Assembly (NCBI RefSeq): GCF_019977315.1
Contig: NZ_AP024652.1
Coordinates: forward strand, 1,922,001 to 1,986,000
Direction: 5' to 3'
Source of the DNA: Arthrobacter sp. StoSoilB22
GTDB taxonomy: Bacteria; Actinomycetota; Actinomycetes; Actinomycetales; Micrococcaceae
DNA: 64,000 nt
Shown: piece after piece, positions 8,842 through 17,616 of the stretch
Numbering within the stretch: the first letter of the stretch is position 1
How the letters are laid out: each line of letters begins with the position of its first letter
Program-made: the position numbers and the translations under genes
The notes under the pieces: model-generated
What the model saw: only the letters and a program-made list of their open reading frames with translations
The model's database searches: none
What the model was told of the DNA's origin: nothing

Positions 8842-9333
8842 TTAAAGGATCCCGGCCAGCACACCCGGAGGCAGGAAGATGCCCAGAGGTCGTGTGAACA
8901 GGAGATAGATGGCAAAGGAGAGCGCGATCGAGGCGACGCCGACGCGCCAGCTGAGCCGGGCACCGAGGGTAACGGCAATGCCGAAGAACGACAATGCGCA
9001 GGCGATGACGTAACCGGCAGGTTCCAGCAGTACGGCGAAGGCAAGGACGGAAGCCAGCAGCATGGCAACGCGGCGTTTGTTCATGGGAAGGGTTGGATCT
9101 ACCAGTTCGCCTTCCTCCGGTGAGGCACTATTGCCTCGGAGCACATCGATGACGACGAAGGCCGATGCGATTGTTAGCAGGGTGCCTATGGCGTACGGCA
9201 TGAACCGCGGCCCTACGTTGCTTGCTGCCACTGGTTCATTGATGAAGGTGGTCCCGACCAGAATGAAGATGCCCGTGGCAAGGGTGAGCCCGGCGAAGAC
9301 GAGCTCACCCTTGTTCTTGACGCTGATGGTCAT
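8842..9333 (-). CDS. tctB: tripartite tricarboxylate transporter, small permease TctB
   Basis: A 163-residue protein with four hydrophobic segments (about 13-32, 41-60, 86-118 and 124-148), typical of TctB in length and topology. Its ATG overlaps the tctC stop (ATGA) and it precedes tctA. The pair TctA/TctB forms the membrane part of the importer. Confidence 0.88.
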   Translation of the reverse strand: MTISVKNKGELVFAGLTLATGIFILVGTTFINEPVAASNVGPRFMPYAIGTLLTIASAFVVIDVLRGNSASPEEGELVDPTLPMNKRRVAMLLASVLAFAVLLEPAGYVIACALSFFGIAVTLGARLSWRVGVASIALSFAIYLLFTRPLGIFLPPGVLAGIL

Positions 9334-10340
9334 TTCAGTCCCAGCGTGGTCAGGATTTCCTGGGTGCTGGTCTGCTGTTCCTCTAGGTCTGCAGCGAACT
9401 TGTCGCTGTCAAGGAATTGATCGGACCAGCCGTTGGTCTTCAGCGTTTCCTTCCAGGTGCTGCTCTGGGACAGCTTGGCGAAAACGTCGGACAGGGCCTT
9501 ACGATCAGCGTCGCTGACACCGGGGGGCGCGAAGATACCGCGCCAATTGACCAAAACTGCGTCAGCGTAGCCTGCGTCAACCACGGTGGGGGCATCGGGT
9601 GCCAGATCGAGGGGTTTGTCCGAAGAAACGGCCAGGATCCGCAACTTGCCTGCCTCGACTTGGTCGGCGAACTCGCCGTAGCCAGCGATTCCGGCAGAAA
9701 CTTTGTTGCCGAGCAGGGCAACGAGTGCTTCGCCGCCGCCGGAGAAGGTGACGAAGTTGACTTCAGTCGGCCTTACGCCGGCATTCTGGACCAGTTTTCC
9801 GCCCCAGATGTGGTCGATTCCGCCCTGGTTGCCGATTGCGATCGGATTTGCGCCCGGGTTGGACTTGAGCGCGGTGAGGAAGTCGTTGAGGGACTTATGG
9901 GGGGACTCCGCCGGGACAACGATGACTTCGTATTCACCGATAAGCCGGGCAATCGGGGTGAGGTCACTGAGCTTGTTCGGGGCAGAGTTGGTGATGGTGG
10001 CCCCAACCAGGGACAGGCCGCCGAGCATGAGGTCTTTGGTCCCGGTTTTCTGGGTGAAGTTCGACAAGGCAACGGTGCCACCGGCGCCTTGGGTGTTGCG
10101 GACCTCGATCTTCTTGCTGAGGTTCTCGGACTTAAGTGACTTCTCGAGAGCGCGGGCCGTCTGGTCGTATCCGCTGCCTGGGCCCGAGGGGGCGTCGATG
10201 GTGAGCTCCTGGGCGACTGAGCTCGCGGTGTTTTGGTTGGGGTTGGTTGCCGCCGGGCCGCATCCGGTCAGCATGATCGCAGCGGCAATGGCTGCACCGG
10301 AACCGGCAAGGAGCCGACGGCGAGGGGGAGTGATCTTCAT
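9330..10340 (-). CDS. tctC: tripartite tricarboxylate transporter, solute-binding lipoprotein TctC
   Basis: A 336-residue binding protein. The N-terminus has basic residues (PPRRRLL), a hydrophobic core and the lipobox MLTGC with C27 as the lipidation site. The mature part shows TctC/BugT features such as the G-G-I-D-H-I-W loop (AIGNQGGIDHIWGG) and a C-terminal helix. ATG at 10340 is chosen because it gives a normal signal peptide and follows GGAAA; in-frame upstream ATGs would add an unusual 19-residue extension. It is first in the operon. An inverted-repeat operator-like site lies at 10396-10438. Confidence 0.9.
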   Translation of the reverse strand: MKITPPRRRLLAGSGAAIAAAIMLTGCGPAATNPNQNTASSVAQELTIDAPSGPGSGYDQTARALEKSLKSENLSKKIEVRNTQGAGGTVALSNFTQKTGTKDLMLGGLSLVGATITNSAPNKLSDLTPIARLIGEYEVIVVPAESPHKSLNDFLTALKSNPGANPIAIGNQGGIDHIWGGKLVQNAGVRPTEVNFVTFSGGGEALVALLGNKVSAGIAGYGEFADQVEAGKLRILAVSSDKPLDLAPDAPTVVDAGYADAVLVNWRGIFAPPGVSDADRKALSDVFAKLSQSSTWKETLKTNGWSDQFLDSDKFAADLEEQQTSTQEILTTLGLK

Positions 10341-10395
10341 TGATTTTCCGCTTTCTTCTGTCATGTCCGTGATGGACGACACAAGCATGCCAACC

Positions 10396-10438
10396 ATTCT
10401 GGTTTTTCACAAGATAAAAAACCAGAATTTGGTTTTTT
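10396..10438. promoter_or_regulatory. AAAAACC/GGTTTTT inverted repeats before tctC
   Basis: Two overlapping symmetric elements: ATTCTGGTTTTT (10396-10407) paired with AAAAACCAGAAT (10417-10428), and AAAAAACCA (10416-10424) paired with TGGTTTTTT (10430-10438). The same half-site recurs at 11581-11618. Likely operator of the GntR regulator encoded between them (inference). Confidence 0.65.
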
Positions 10439-10592
10439 CCCTATAAAAAGACCATTGAGGGCTGTATGCGGCGGAAGATAGGCCGGAGTGTCCGGGCTTA
10501 GTATCGCGGAAGCGTGGAACCGCGGAGGAGAGGGGTTTTATCAGCCAACGCCTCGGTGGGATCGATGTCGCAATGCGCTGCTGCGCGACCGA

Positions 10593-11492
10593 TCAGCCCC
10601 GGGGGACCTGGCGGGTTTTCTCGCTGCCGACCGTTGAGAGATGGGCCCGGAGGTGATCCGAGGCGGCCCGCAGTTCGCCAGCCAGCAACAACCGTGCGAG
10701 CTCCACGTGTTCCGCGCATCGCAGGATGGCGCGCTCGGGAACCAGTGCCTGGCGGTATTCAATGAGGCGGCGCAGGCGGTTGATGCGGGCGAGGCCTTCA
10801 ATGAAGAAGTCATTGTTGCTGCATTGGGCGACGGTCTCGTGGAAGCGGGTGTTCAGGTCGAACAATTCAGCGCCGGAGATGGTCCAGATCCTGCCATCAA
10901 CGAGTTCCTGCTGTTCTGCCATACGCTGGCCGATGCCCTCGCGGTCAAGGACGAACGTATCCTCCAGGATGGCAGCCGGTTCCACGACGAGCCGGAAGTG
11001 ATAGCTGTCCCGGTATGACTTGACAGATGTTAGAACCGGGAGGAATTCCCACCCATAGCCTGGGAGCGGGGCAATCCAGCCTTCTGCAGAGATCCTCCTG
11101 AGCAACTGCCCGACCTGGGCTCGTGTCAGGCTGTAGCGGCGCATGAGCCCGTTCTCCGTGACCCTCTCCGGCAAGGCACCGTTCAGCCGGTCCTCGGCAA
11201 TCTGCATGTAGGCGCTGTCGTCATCGCCGGCGTCGGTCGTGCCGGCGAGGGCAACGTCAGGCCCGGACCTGGCAACGACGTAGCCGCCTCCCTCGGTCCG
11301 CGCCAGGGTCCCTTCGGCCAGCAGGCCCTGAAGGGCCTTCCGGATGGGGGAGCGGGAAACCCGGAGGCGCTCGGCAAGGAAGCGCTCGGTGATCCGGTGG
11401 CCAAGTGCCGGGCGCTCGTCCCGCAGGTACGTGCGGATCTCGGTTTCGATCATGGATGTCAGTTCCGTGCTCCCGGCGACAGTCGTTGTCAC
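10593..11492 (-). CDS. GntR-family regulator with FCD-like domain
   Basis: A 299-residue regulator. An N-terminal winged helix (about residues 10-75) carries the GntR recognition pattern FLAERLRVSRSPIRKALQGLLAEG, and a C-terminal all-helical FCD-like ligand domain (about 150-290) includes FHETVAQCSNN. It is longer than typical FadR-type members because of an extra region at about 75-150 that itself looks like a second, degenerate winged helix (GLMRRYSLTRAQVGQLLRRI). GTG start with GAAGGGAA upstream. It lies between tctCBA and the lactonase operon and probably controls both through the shared inverted repeats. Confidence 0.87.
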   Translation of the reverse strand: MTTTVAGSTELTSMIETEIRTYLRDERPALGHRITERFLAERLRVSRSPIRKALQGLLAEGTLARTEGGGYVVARSGPDVALAGTTDAGDDDSAYMQIAEDRLNGALPERVTENGLMRRYSLTRAQVGQLLRRISAEGWIAPLPGYGWEFLPVLTSVKSYRDSYHFRLVVEPAAILEDTFVLDREGIGQRMAEQQELVDGRIWTISGAELFDLNTRFHETVAQCSNNDFFIEGLARINRLRRLIEYRQALVPERAILRCAEHVELARLLLAGELRAASDHLRAHLSTVGSEKTRQVPRG

Positions 11493-11580
11493 GTGCGGTT
11501 CCCTTCGCTTGCGTCCGATCCAACACCAACGGTACCGGGAGAGGCATCCCTTCGACCCCTTATTGGCATTTTACGCACCT

Positions 11581-11618
11581 AAAAACCGAAACTAGGTTTT
11601 TTGTGCTTGCAAAAAACC
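11581..11618. promoter_or_regulatory. AAAAACC/GGTTTTT inverted repeats before the lactonase operon
   Basis: AAAAACC (11581-11587) pairs with GGTTTTT (11595-11601), and GGTTTTTTG (11595-11603) pairs with CAAAAAACC (11610-11618). The half-site is the one found before tctC, so one regulator, probably the adjacent GntR, likely binds both. Confidence 0.65.
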
Positions 11619-11686
11619 AAAATACACTTTACGGTTGTTATGTACGTCACCGACGTTCGCCACACAAAGCAGTGAGGAGAGTTCCA

Positions 11687-12568
11687 ATGTCCGATGTGAT
11701 CCATCGCGTAGTGCCTGAGGGGTCGATCGACACTCACGTGCATGTCTTCGATCCAAAGTGGTTTGCCTACGCCGACGATCGCGACTACACCCCGGCCGAG
11801 GCCGATCTTGAAGCCGTTCAGGCCTACGGTGACAGCATTGGGCTTGACCGCTTCGTCTTCGTCCAGCCCAGTGTTTACGGCACTGATAACTCGGCCCTGT
11901 TGGCGGCCTTGAAACTCCACGGAGCCGACCGCGCACGGGCCGTGGCTGTCGTGGGACCGGAAACCTCAAACGGTGAACTCGATGTACTCCATGCAGCCGG
12001 CGTCCGAGGGCTGCGGCTGAACGTTAAATCGAACCCCGACGGCGGCAAAGCGGACATCCGCGATCCGTTGAGGGCGCTCATTGCCCGGGCTGCGCCGTAC
12101 GGCATGGCCGTGGAAATCTTCTGCAGCGCTTCGTCGCTGGCTGGAGCATCCGACATCATTGCCGCCTCGCCTGTACCGGTCATCCTGGACCACTTCGGCG
12201 GTATCAAAGTCGCCGAGGACGGGAGAGCCTCCGGCGCTGAGCAGGTCATCGAGCTGTTGGGCCTGCCCCATATATGGGTGAAGCTCTCAGCACCGTATAG
12301 GATCGCCGCCATCGGGACAGGATCACCGGCCATCCCCGAGATTGTGCAAGCCCTGGTTAAAGCCCGGCCTGAGCGCCTCGTCTGGGCCTCCGACTGGCCA
12401 CACACCGGCGGCGGCGCAGACCGAAAACGCCGGGGACCGGACGCCGTCGAGCCCTTCCGGGACATCGACGACATCGCCGAAACCACCGGCTTTGTGTCCT
12501 GGCTCAAGTCCGAACAGACTGCACGCCAAATCCTCGTGGACAACCCCTCCACGCTTTTCGACTTCTAA
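11687..12568 (+). CDS. amidohydrolase-2 family lactonase (LigI / galactarolactone-isomerase-like)
   Basis: A 293-residue TIM-barrel hydrolase. H17 and H19 in DTHVHVFDP form the N-terminal metal motif. Other family marks are VFVQPSVYGTDNSALL, VILDHFGG and the C-terminal WASDWPHT with the catalytic aspartate. Relatives hydrolyse 2-pyrone-4,6-dicarboxylate or isomerise/hydrolyse aldarolactones and muconolactones, so a cyclic carboxylate is the likely substrate. The ATG has GAGGAGAG upstream; the open frame is longer but the extension is promoter/operator DNA. First gene of the 11.7-17.5 kb operon. A paralogue with a Tat signal is at 18156. Confidence 0.85.
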   Translation: MSDVIHRVVPEGSIDTHVHVFDPKWFAYADDRDYTPAEADLEAVQAYGDSIGLDRFVFVQPSVYGTDNSALLAALKLHGADRARAVAVVGPETSNGELDVLHAAGVRGLRLNVKSNPDGGKADIRDPLRALIARAAPYGMAVEIFCSASSLAGASDIIAASPVPVILDHFGGIKVAEDGRASGAEQVIELLGLPHIWVKLSAPYRIAAIGTGSPAIPEIVQALVKARPERLVWASDWPHTGGGADRKRRGPDAVEPFRDIDDIAETTGFVSWLKSEQTARQILVDNPSTLFDF

Positions 12569-12593
12569 CCCCAAAACTATTCCGAGGACGACG

Positions 12594-13949
12594 ATGTCTA
12601 CCCAAAAGACCCGCACTGAATCCCAACCACCACAAACCAAAAGCGGCATCGTTCCCAAGGGCCGTGCCTTCTGGTGGAAGCTCATGGACACCGACGTCGG
12701 CATCATTCCGCTGCCGGTTTACCTCCTCCTGATCATCCTGCTGATTGCCTTTACCGCGACCAAGGGCGTCACCGGGGAACTGGCCATGGTCATCGCCATC
12801 TCCGCCGTCTTTGCCTTCACTCTTGGAGAGATTGGTAATAGGCTGCCTCTGGTCCGGCAGATCGGCGGAGCCGCCATCTTGGTGACCTTCATTCCCTCGC
12901 TGCTGGGCTACCTGGGCCTGGTGCCGGAACCAATGAAGAAAGCCGTTGGCGACTTCTTCTCCTCCAGCAAGGTCCTGAACCTCTTTATAGCCGCCGTCAT
13001 CGTCGGCTCGATCCTCAGCATGGATCGCCGCATCCTGATCAAGGGCTTCCTGAAGATCTTCGTCCCGCTCCTGGCCGGCAGTGTCCTGGCCATCGTCTGC
13101 GGAACCGCCATGGGGACCCTCCTCGGGCTGGGCCTGCATGACACCTTCTTCTTCACCGTTGTCCCGATCATGGCCGGCGGCGTCGGTGAAGGAGCGATCC
13201 CGCTGACCATCGGCTACTCCCAGATCCTCGGCATGGACCAAGGCGAAGCGTTGGCCCGTGTCCTGCCCCCGATCATGGTCGGAAACCTGACCGCCGTTCT
13301 GCTGGCGGGCATCTTGTCCCTGATCGGCAAGAAGTTCCCGCATTTGACCGGCAACGGCCAACTCCAGCCCGGCAGCAGCGACATGCTTGACGAAACGGAA
13401 GAGGAAAAGCCCGCTGGTCTGGACCTTAAGGCGATAGCAGCTGCCGGCATCACCGCCGTCTGCCTCTACCTCCTCGGCGTTCTGGCCTTCGAACTGTTCG
13501 ACTGGCCAGCACCTGTGGTCATGCTCTTCGCAGCTGTGCTGCTCGCCTTGGCTCACGGTGTTTCACCTCGTATCCAGGCCGGCTCCAAGGTCGTCTACAA
13601 GTTCGCCCTCACCGCTGTGGCATTCCCCATCTTGTTCACTTTCAGCCTCATTCTGACCCCATGGCAGAGCCTGGTAGCAGGTTTCGCCCCGGCCAACCTG
13701 ATCACCATTGTGACCACCGTGACGGCCATGGTCGGCGGCGGATTCCTCGCCGCGCGCTGGGTCAAGCTGCACCCGGTTGAGTCAGCCATTGTCACCAGCA
13801 CGCACAGCGGCATGGGAGGGGCGGGCGACATCGCCATCCTGACCGCCAGCAACCGCATGCGTCTGATGCCCTTCGCCCAAATCGCAACCCGCATCGGCGG
13901 CGGGCTCACCGTAGCCGGCGCACTGATCCTCATCAGCATCATTCACTAA
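12594..13949 (+). CDS. 2-hydroxycarboxylate transporter family (CitS/MleP-like) symporter
   Basis: A 451-residue membrane protein with about 11-12 hydrophobic segments. It has both re-entrant GGxG motifs of the 2HCT family: GGVGEGAIPLTIGYS in the middle and GMGGAGDIAILTASNR near the end. They are followed by LMPFAQIATRIGG, which holds the conserved arginine that binds the carboxylate in characterised members. It likely imports a 2-hydroxy di- or tricarboxylate such as malate-, citrate- or tartrate-like acids. The start follows CCGAGGACG and lies 25 bp after the lactonase. The operon region therefore has two independent carboxylate importers. Confidence 0.9.
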   Translation: MSTQKTRTESQPPQTKSGIVPKGRAFWWKLMDTDVGIIPLPVYLLLIILLIAFTATKGVTGELAMVIAISAVFAFTLGEIGNRLPLVRQIGGAAILVTFIPSLLGYLGLVPEPMKKAVGDFFSSSKVLNLFIAAVIVGSILSMDRRILIKGFLKIFVPLLAGSVLAIVCGTAMGTLLGLGLHDTFFFTVVPIMAGGVGEGAIPLTIGYSQILGMDQGEALARVLPPIMVGNLTAVLLAGILSLIGKKFPHLTGNGQLQPGSSDMLDETEEEKPAGLDLKAIAAAGITAVCLYLLGVLAFELFDWPAPVVMLFAAVLLALAHGVSPRIQAGSKVVYKFALTAVAFPILFTFSLILTPWQSLVAGFAPANLITIVTTVTAMVGGGFLAARWVKLHPVESAIVTSTHSGMGGAGDIAILTASNRMRLMPFAQIATRIGGGLTVAGALILISIIH

Positions 13950-13996
13950 CGCCCTCAATAGACTTCCCGACCACGCACTTCCCGAAAGGCACCACC

Positions 13997-15082
13997 ATGA
14001 AGATCCTCGTACTCCCCGGCGACGGCATCGGCCCCGAAATCACCGAAACCACCCTCGACGTCCTCAATACGGTGGACCAGATCCACAACCTCGGACTGGA
14101 ATTCGAACAAATGGACATCGGACTTAAGAGCCTCGCAGAGCGGGGCACCACCCTCCCGGACGCGGTCATGGAACGTATCCCGCAGGTGGACGGCGTCATC
14201 CTGGGGCCGGTCTCCCACTACGAATACCCCACCAAGCAGGAGGGCGGATTCAACCCCTCAGCCGAGTTGCGCATCCAGTTCGAACTCTTTGCCAACGTCC
14301 GTCCCTGCCGCTCCCGCGATGGCCTGAGTATACTGCGCACCCCGATGGACTTGATCATCGTGCGTGAGAACACCGAGGGCTTCTACTCCGACCGCAACAT
14401 GTTCGCCGGTACCGGAGAATTCATGCCTGACGAGAACATGGCCCTGAGCGTCCGCAAGATCACCGCCAAGGCCTCTGAACGTGTGGCCCGTGCCGCCTTC
14501 GAAATCGCGCAGGGCCGGAACAAGAAAGTCACGGCCGTCCACAAGGCCAACGTCGTCAAGCTTTCCGACGGCCTGTTCCTCCGCGAAGTCCGCAAGGTTG
14601 CAGCTGAGTTCCCTGACGTCGAGCTCGAAGAACTGATTGTCGACGCAGCAGCAGCGTTACTGATCCGCAAGCCCCACGATTTTGATGTCATCGTCACCAC
14701 CAACATGTTCGGTGACATCCTCTCCGACGAAGCATCCGAACTCTCCGGAAGCCTCGGTCTTGGTGGGTCACTGAACGCCGGCGACAACATTGGTGTGGCT
14801 CAGGCCCAGCACGGCTCGGCCCCCGACATTGCCAACAAGGGCATCGCCAACCCGACCTCCCTGATCCTGTCGGCAGCCATGCTCCTGGACTGGCGAGGAC
14901 GTCGCGACAACAACCAAGCACTCATCGCCGCCGCAGCAGACATCGAAACCGCTGTCGAAACGGTCCTGGCCAACCCGCTGACCCGCACCGGCGACATCGG
15001 TGGCTCCCTCGGTACCCGCGAATTCGCGGACGAAGTCATTGCTACCCTGCCCCGGGAACGCGTCGCACAGGCAACCGCCTAA
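13997..15082 (+). CDS. isopropylmalate/tartrate-type beta-hydroxyacid oxidative decarboxylase
   Basis: A 361-residue member of the isocitrate/isopropylmalate dehydrogenase family. It begins with LPGDGIGPEITE, has the substrate segment RENTEGFYSD at about 119-128 and the metal-binding aspartates in TNMFGDILSDEASEL, and carries the nicotinamide-nucleotide loop GSAPDIANKGIANP. The family uses Mn/Mg and NAD(P) to oxidise and decarboxylate 2-hydroxy-3-carboxy acids. Surroundings (2HCT transporter, lactonases) favour tartrate-like or substituted malate substrates over leucine biosynthesis. Starts 48 bp after the transporter with AAAGG upstream. Confidence 0.87.
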   Translation: MKILVLPGDGIGPEITETTLDVLNTVDQIHNLGLEFEQMDIGLKSLAERGTTLPDAVMERIPQVDGVILGPVSHYEYPTKQEGGFNPSAELRIQFELFANVRPCRSRDGLSILRTPMDLIIVRENTEGFYSDRNMFAGTGEFMPDENMALSVRKITAKASERVARAAFEIAQGRNKKVTAVHKANVVKLSDGLFLREVRKVAAEFPDVELEELIVDAAAALLIRKPHDFDVIVTTNMFGDILSDEASELSGSLGLGGSLNAGDNIGVAQAQHGSAPDIANKGIANPTSLILSAAMLLDWRGRRDNNQALIAAAADIETAVETVLANPLTRTGDIGGSLGTREFADEVIATLPRERVAQATA

Positions 15083-15121
15083 CCGCTGGCGCGCGATACC
15101 TAATCGAAGGAAAAGAACAAC

Positions 15122-16498
15122 ATGATCTCCACGATTAACCCGGTGACCGGTGAAACCACGGCCACTTTCCCCGCTCACACCACAGCTGAGGTTCAGGCCA
15201 AGCTCGACGCTGCCGTTGCAGCGCAGAGCCAGTGGCGCCTCGTTCCCGTGGAAGACAGGGTCCAGGTTCTGCGGAACACGGCCAAGGTCCTGCGTGAAAA
15301 CAAGGCTGAATACGCCGCCCTGATCACCCTGGAAATGGGCAAACCGATCACCGAAGCCGAGGCCGAGATCGAGAAGTGTGCGCTCACGGCCGAGTACTAC
15401 GCCGAAACCGCGCCCGCGCACCTGGCACCGGAACAGATCGCCTCTTCCGCCGCTTCCTCCGGCGTTGTTTTCGATCCCCTTGGGGTGGTGCTGGCGATCA
15501 TGCCGTGGAACTATCCCTTCTGGCAGTTCTTCCGCTTCGTGCTCCCTGCCGTTGCCGCCGGTAACGGCGCGATCTTGAAGCACGCCAACAACGTCCCGCA
15601 GGCAGCCCTTGCCGTTCAGGACATCATGGAACAGGCCGGACTCCCCGAGGGGCTGTTCGCTACCGTGCTGATCGAATCCTCCGAAGTTGCCGCCCTGATC
15701 GCCGATGACCGCATAGCGGCCGTGACGTTGACCGGTTCGACGCAGGTTGGTTCCATCGTGGCATCCCAGGCCGGTGCCGCCCTGAAAAAGCAGGTCCTGG
15801 AACTCGGCGGCTCGGACCCGTTCATTGTCCTGGCCGACGCCGACGTCAGAGCAGCAGCAAAAACGGCTGTCAAAGCCCGGTTCACGAACAACGGCCAGTC
15901 CTGCGTGAACGCCAAGCGGTTCATCGTCGACGAGAAAATCGCCGATGAATTCGTGGCCGAGTTCACCGCCAACACCAAGGCCCTGATCGTGGGGGATCCC
16001 ACAGACCCGGCGACAACCATAGGCCCGATGGCAAGAGAAAATCTGCGCACCGAACTCCACGACCAGGTCACCCGCACCTTGGCCGGCGGTGGCCAGCTCG
16101 TGCTGGGCGGGAACGTCGTGGACGGACCCGGTTACTACTACGAGCCGACCATCATTGATCATGTCAAGCCCGGCCAGGCAGCGTTTGATGAGGAAACCTT
16201 CGGTCCCGTTGCCGCGATCATCCGGGTCTCCTCCACCGAGGAAGCCATCACCCTGGCGAACCAGTCCGAGTACGGCCTCGGCGCCGCGCTGTGGACCCAG
16301 GACACCGCCGCCGCCGCGGCGGAACTGCTCCCAAAGATCGACGCCGGTGCCGTGTTCATCAACGGCATGGTCGCCTCAGACCCCCGGCTGCCCTTTGGCG
16401 GGATCAAGAAGTCCGGTTACGGCCGCGAACTCGGTTCCTACGGCATCCGCGAATTTACCAATATGAAAACCTTCTGGACCGGCCCCGCCACCAACTAA
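15122..16498 (+). CDS. NAD(P)-dependent aldehyde dehydrogenase (succinate-semialdehyde type)
   Basis: A 458-residue ALDH of the GabD-like subfamily. Visible are the MPWNYPFWQ oxyanion region, the general base glutamate in LELGGSDPF and the nucleophilic cysteine in NNGQSC. ALDHs of this kind oxidise short semialdehydes to acids, and here it probably follows the decarboxylating dehydrogenase. Start ATG at 15122 with GAAGGAAAAG upstream. Confidence 0.9.
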   Translation: MISTINPVTGETTATFPAHTTAEVQAKLDAAVAAQSQWRLVPVEDRVQVLRNTAKVLRENKAEYAALITLEMGKPITEAEAEIEKCALTAEYYAETAPAHLAPEQIASSAASSGVVFDPLGVVLAIMPWNYPFWQFFRFVLPAVAAGNGAILKHANNVPQAALAVQDIMEQAGLPEGLFATVLIESSEVAALIADDRIAAVTLTGSTQVGSIVASQAGAALKKQVLELGGSDPFIVLADADVRAAAKTAVKARFTNNGQSCVNAKRFIVDEKIADEFVAEFTANTKALIVGDPTDPATTIGPMARENLRTELHDQVTRTLAGGGQLVLGGNVVDGPGYYYEPTIIDHVKPGQAAFDEETFGPVAAIIRVSSTEEAITLANQSEYGLGAALWTQDTAAAAAELLPKIDAGAVFINGMVASDPRLPFGGIKKSGYGRELGSYGIREFTNMKTFWTGPATN

Positions 16499-16506
16499 GG
16501 ACAGCA

Positions 16507-16965
16507 ATGACCCGCATACCAACAGCCCTTTCCTCTGTGGACGCCGTGATCCTCCGCCCCAAGGAACTGCCCCGCAAAGACCGCGGAAACGGCGCCTCCA
16601 CTGTTCCCCTGGTCGGGGCACACTTGGGCTCCACCACGTTCCTGAACGGCATCACCACGTTCGCTCCCGGCGCCGCAATCGGCCACCACTCCCACAACTG
16701 CGTTGAATCCGTTGCCGTCATCGAAGGCACCGCCTACGTCGACATCGACGGCACGGAACACTACCTGGAGACCTACGACACCACCTTCGTGCCAGCGAAC
16801 ATCGTCCACCGGTTCAGGAACGCATCCGAGACCGAGGAGATGAAAATCCTCTGGACCTACGCCTCCATCGACGCCACCCGCACCATGGCCGGAACCACCG
16901 ACCGAACCCGCATCGACGAAGAACAAGCCAACCAGCCACCCGTCATGGAAGGAGTCCACGCGTGA
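16507..16965 (+). CDS. cupin-domain protein
   Basis: A 152-residue single-domain cupin. The first cupin motif reads GHHSHNCVESVAVIEGTAYVDI (metal-binding His residues and Glu) and the second FVPANIVHRF. Such proteins bind a metal and act as isomerases, small dioxygenases or ligand sensors. Position between ALDH and the ABM gene, with a 4-base overlap to the latter, makes it part of the catabolic operon. Exact reaction unknown. Confidence 0.82.
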   Translation: MTRIPTALSSVDAVILRPKELPRKDRGNGASTVPLVGAHLGSTTFLNGITTFAPGAAIGHHSHNCVESVAVIEGTAYVDIDGTEHYLETYDTTFVPANIVHRFRNASETEEMKILWTYASIDATRTMAGTTDRTRIDEEQANQPPVMEGVHA

Positions 16966-17261
16966 TCCACGAAATCGCCACCCTCACCATCACCCCAGGC
17001 TTCGAAGCAGACTTTGAAGCTGCGGCCGCCAAAGCCGTGCCGCTATTCCAGAAAGCCAAGGGTGCTCTCAGCTGGCGCTTGGAACGGACCATCGAAACCC
17101 CCAACGAATACACCCTCACCGTCGGCTGGGAAACACTGGAGGACCACACCGTGGGTTTCCGGGAATCCGCAGATTTCCAGCAATGGCGCGAACTCGTCGG
17201 GCCCCACTTCGCCGCACCCCCTCAGGTCAAACACACCCAACACACCTACCAAGGATTCTGA
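16962..17261 (+). CDS. antibiotic-biosynthesis-monooxygenase (ABM) fold protein
   Basis: A 99-residue ferredoxin-like protein of the ABM/dimeric alpha-beta barrel family: IATLTITPGFEADFEAA opening, WRLERTIETPNEYTLTVGWETLEDH middle and a C-terminal FAAPPQVKHTQ segment. Homologues serve as small oxygenases or dimeric barrel isomerases in catabolic operons. Starts with GTG whose last two bases belong to the TGA stop of the cupin gene. Confidence 0.8.
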   Translation: MIHEIATLTITPGFEADFEAAAAKAVPLFQKAKGALSWRLERTIETPNEYTLTVGWETLEDHTVGFRESADFQQWRELVGPHFAAPPQVKHTQHTYQGF

Positions 17262-17263
17262 CG

Positions 17264-17512
17264 GTGGCAACAGTCGTACCCGCTACCGCCCCGGGAGGGA
17301 TCCTGCCGACCGGACGGATCGTCAGGGACTGGGCACAGTTGGCCGAAGGGTCGTGGGTTGAAGTCGTGAGCGAAACCGAACCCTTGGTGTACGCCCGCGT
17401 CGATGCTGTGTCACCGGATGGATCCATCATCTGGCTGGTCACGGCAGGCACCGGCCTGCGCACCCTGCACCTGGACACCGATCTCATCACCCTCTATCTC
17501 CACACCCCATAA
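17264..17512 (+). CDS. small hypothetical protein, end of operon
   Basis: An 82-residue soluble protein starting with GTG directly after the ABM stop. It is rich in beta-forming residues (WVEVVSETEPLVYARVDAV, IIWLVTAGTGLRTLHLD), suggesting a small beta-barrel. I do not recognise it. It is followed by the operon terminator. Confidence 0.55.
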   Translation: MATVVPATAPGGILPTGRIVRDWAQLAEGSWVEVVSETEPLVYARVDAVSPDGSIIWLVTAGTGLRTLHLDTDLITLYLHTP

Positions 17513-17516
17513 CGCA

Positions 17517-17556
17517 ACAGGGGATGCCCGGCCAGTCAGCCTGAGGCATCCCCTGT
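17517..17556 (+). terminator. operon terminator hairpin
   Basis: Perfect 12-bp arms ACAGGGGATGCC and GGCATCCCCTGT, followed by CCTTGTT. It closes the 11.7-17.5 kb operon. Confidence 0.8.
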
Positions 17557-17616
17557 CCTTGTTAACGCTCATCACGGTTAACCCTCGTCACGCCGCCGCA
17601 TATACAAAGGAGCTCC

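Noticed and set aside
12504-13556. 350-residue minus-strand frame over the 2HCT transporter
   Set aside because: Highly charged Gln/Asp/Gly composition typical of a shadow frame; the plus strand encodes a clear membrane transporter with family motifs.
14768-16162. 464-residue minus-strand frame over the dehydrogenase and ALDH genes
   Set aside because: Spans two real genes with strong motifs on the other strand; residues are Gly/Val/His-rich shadow sequence.
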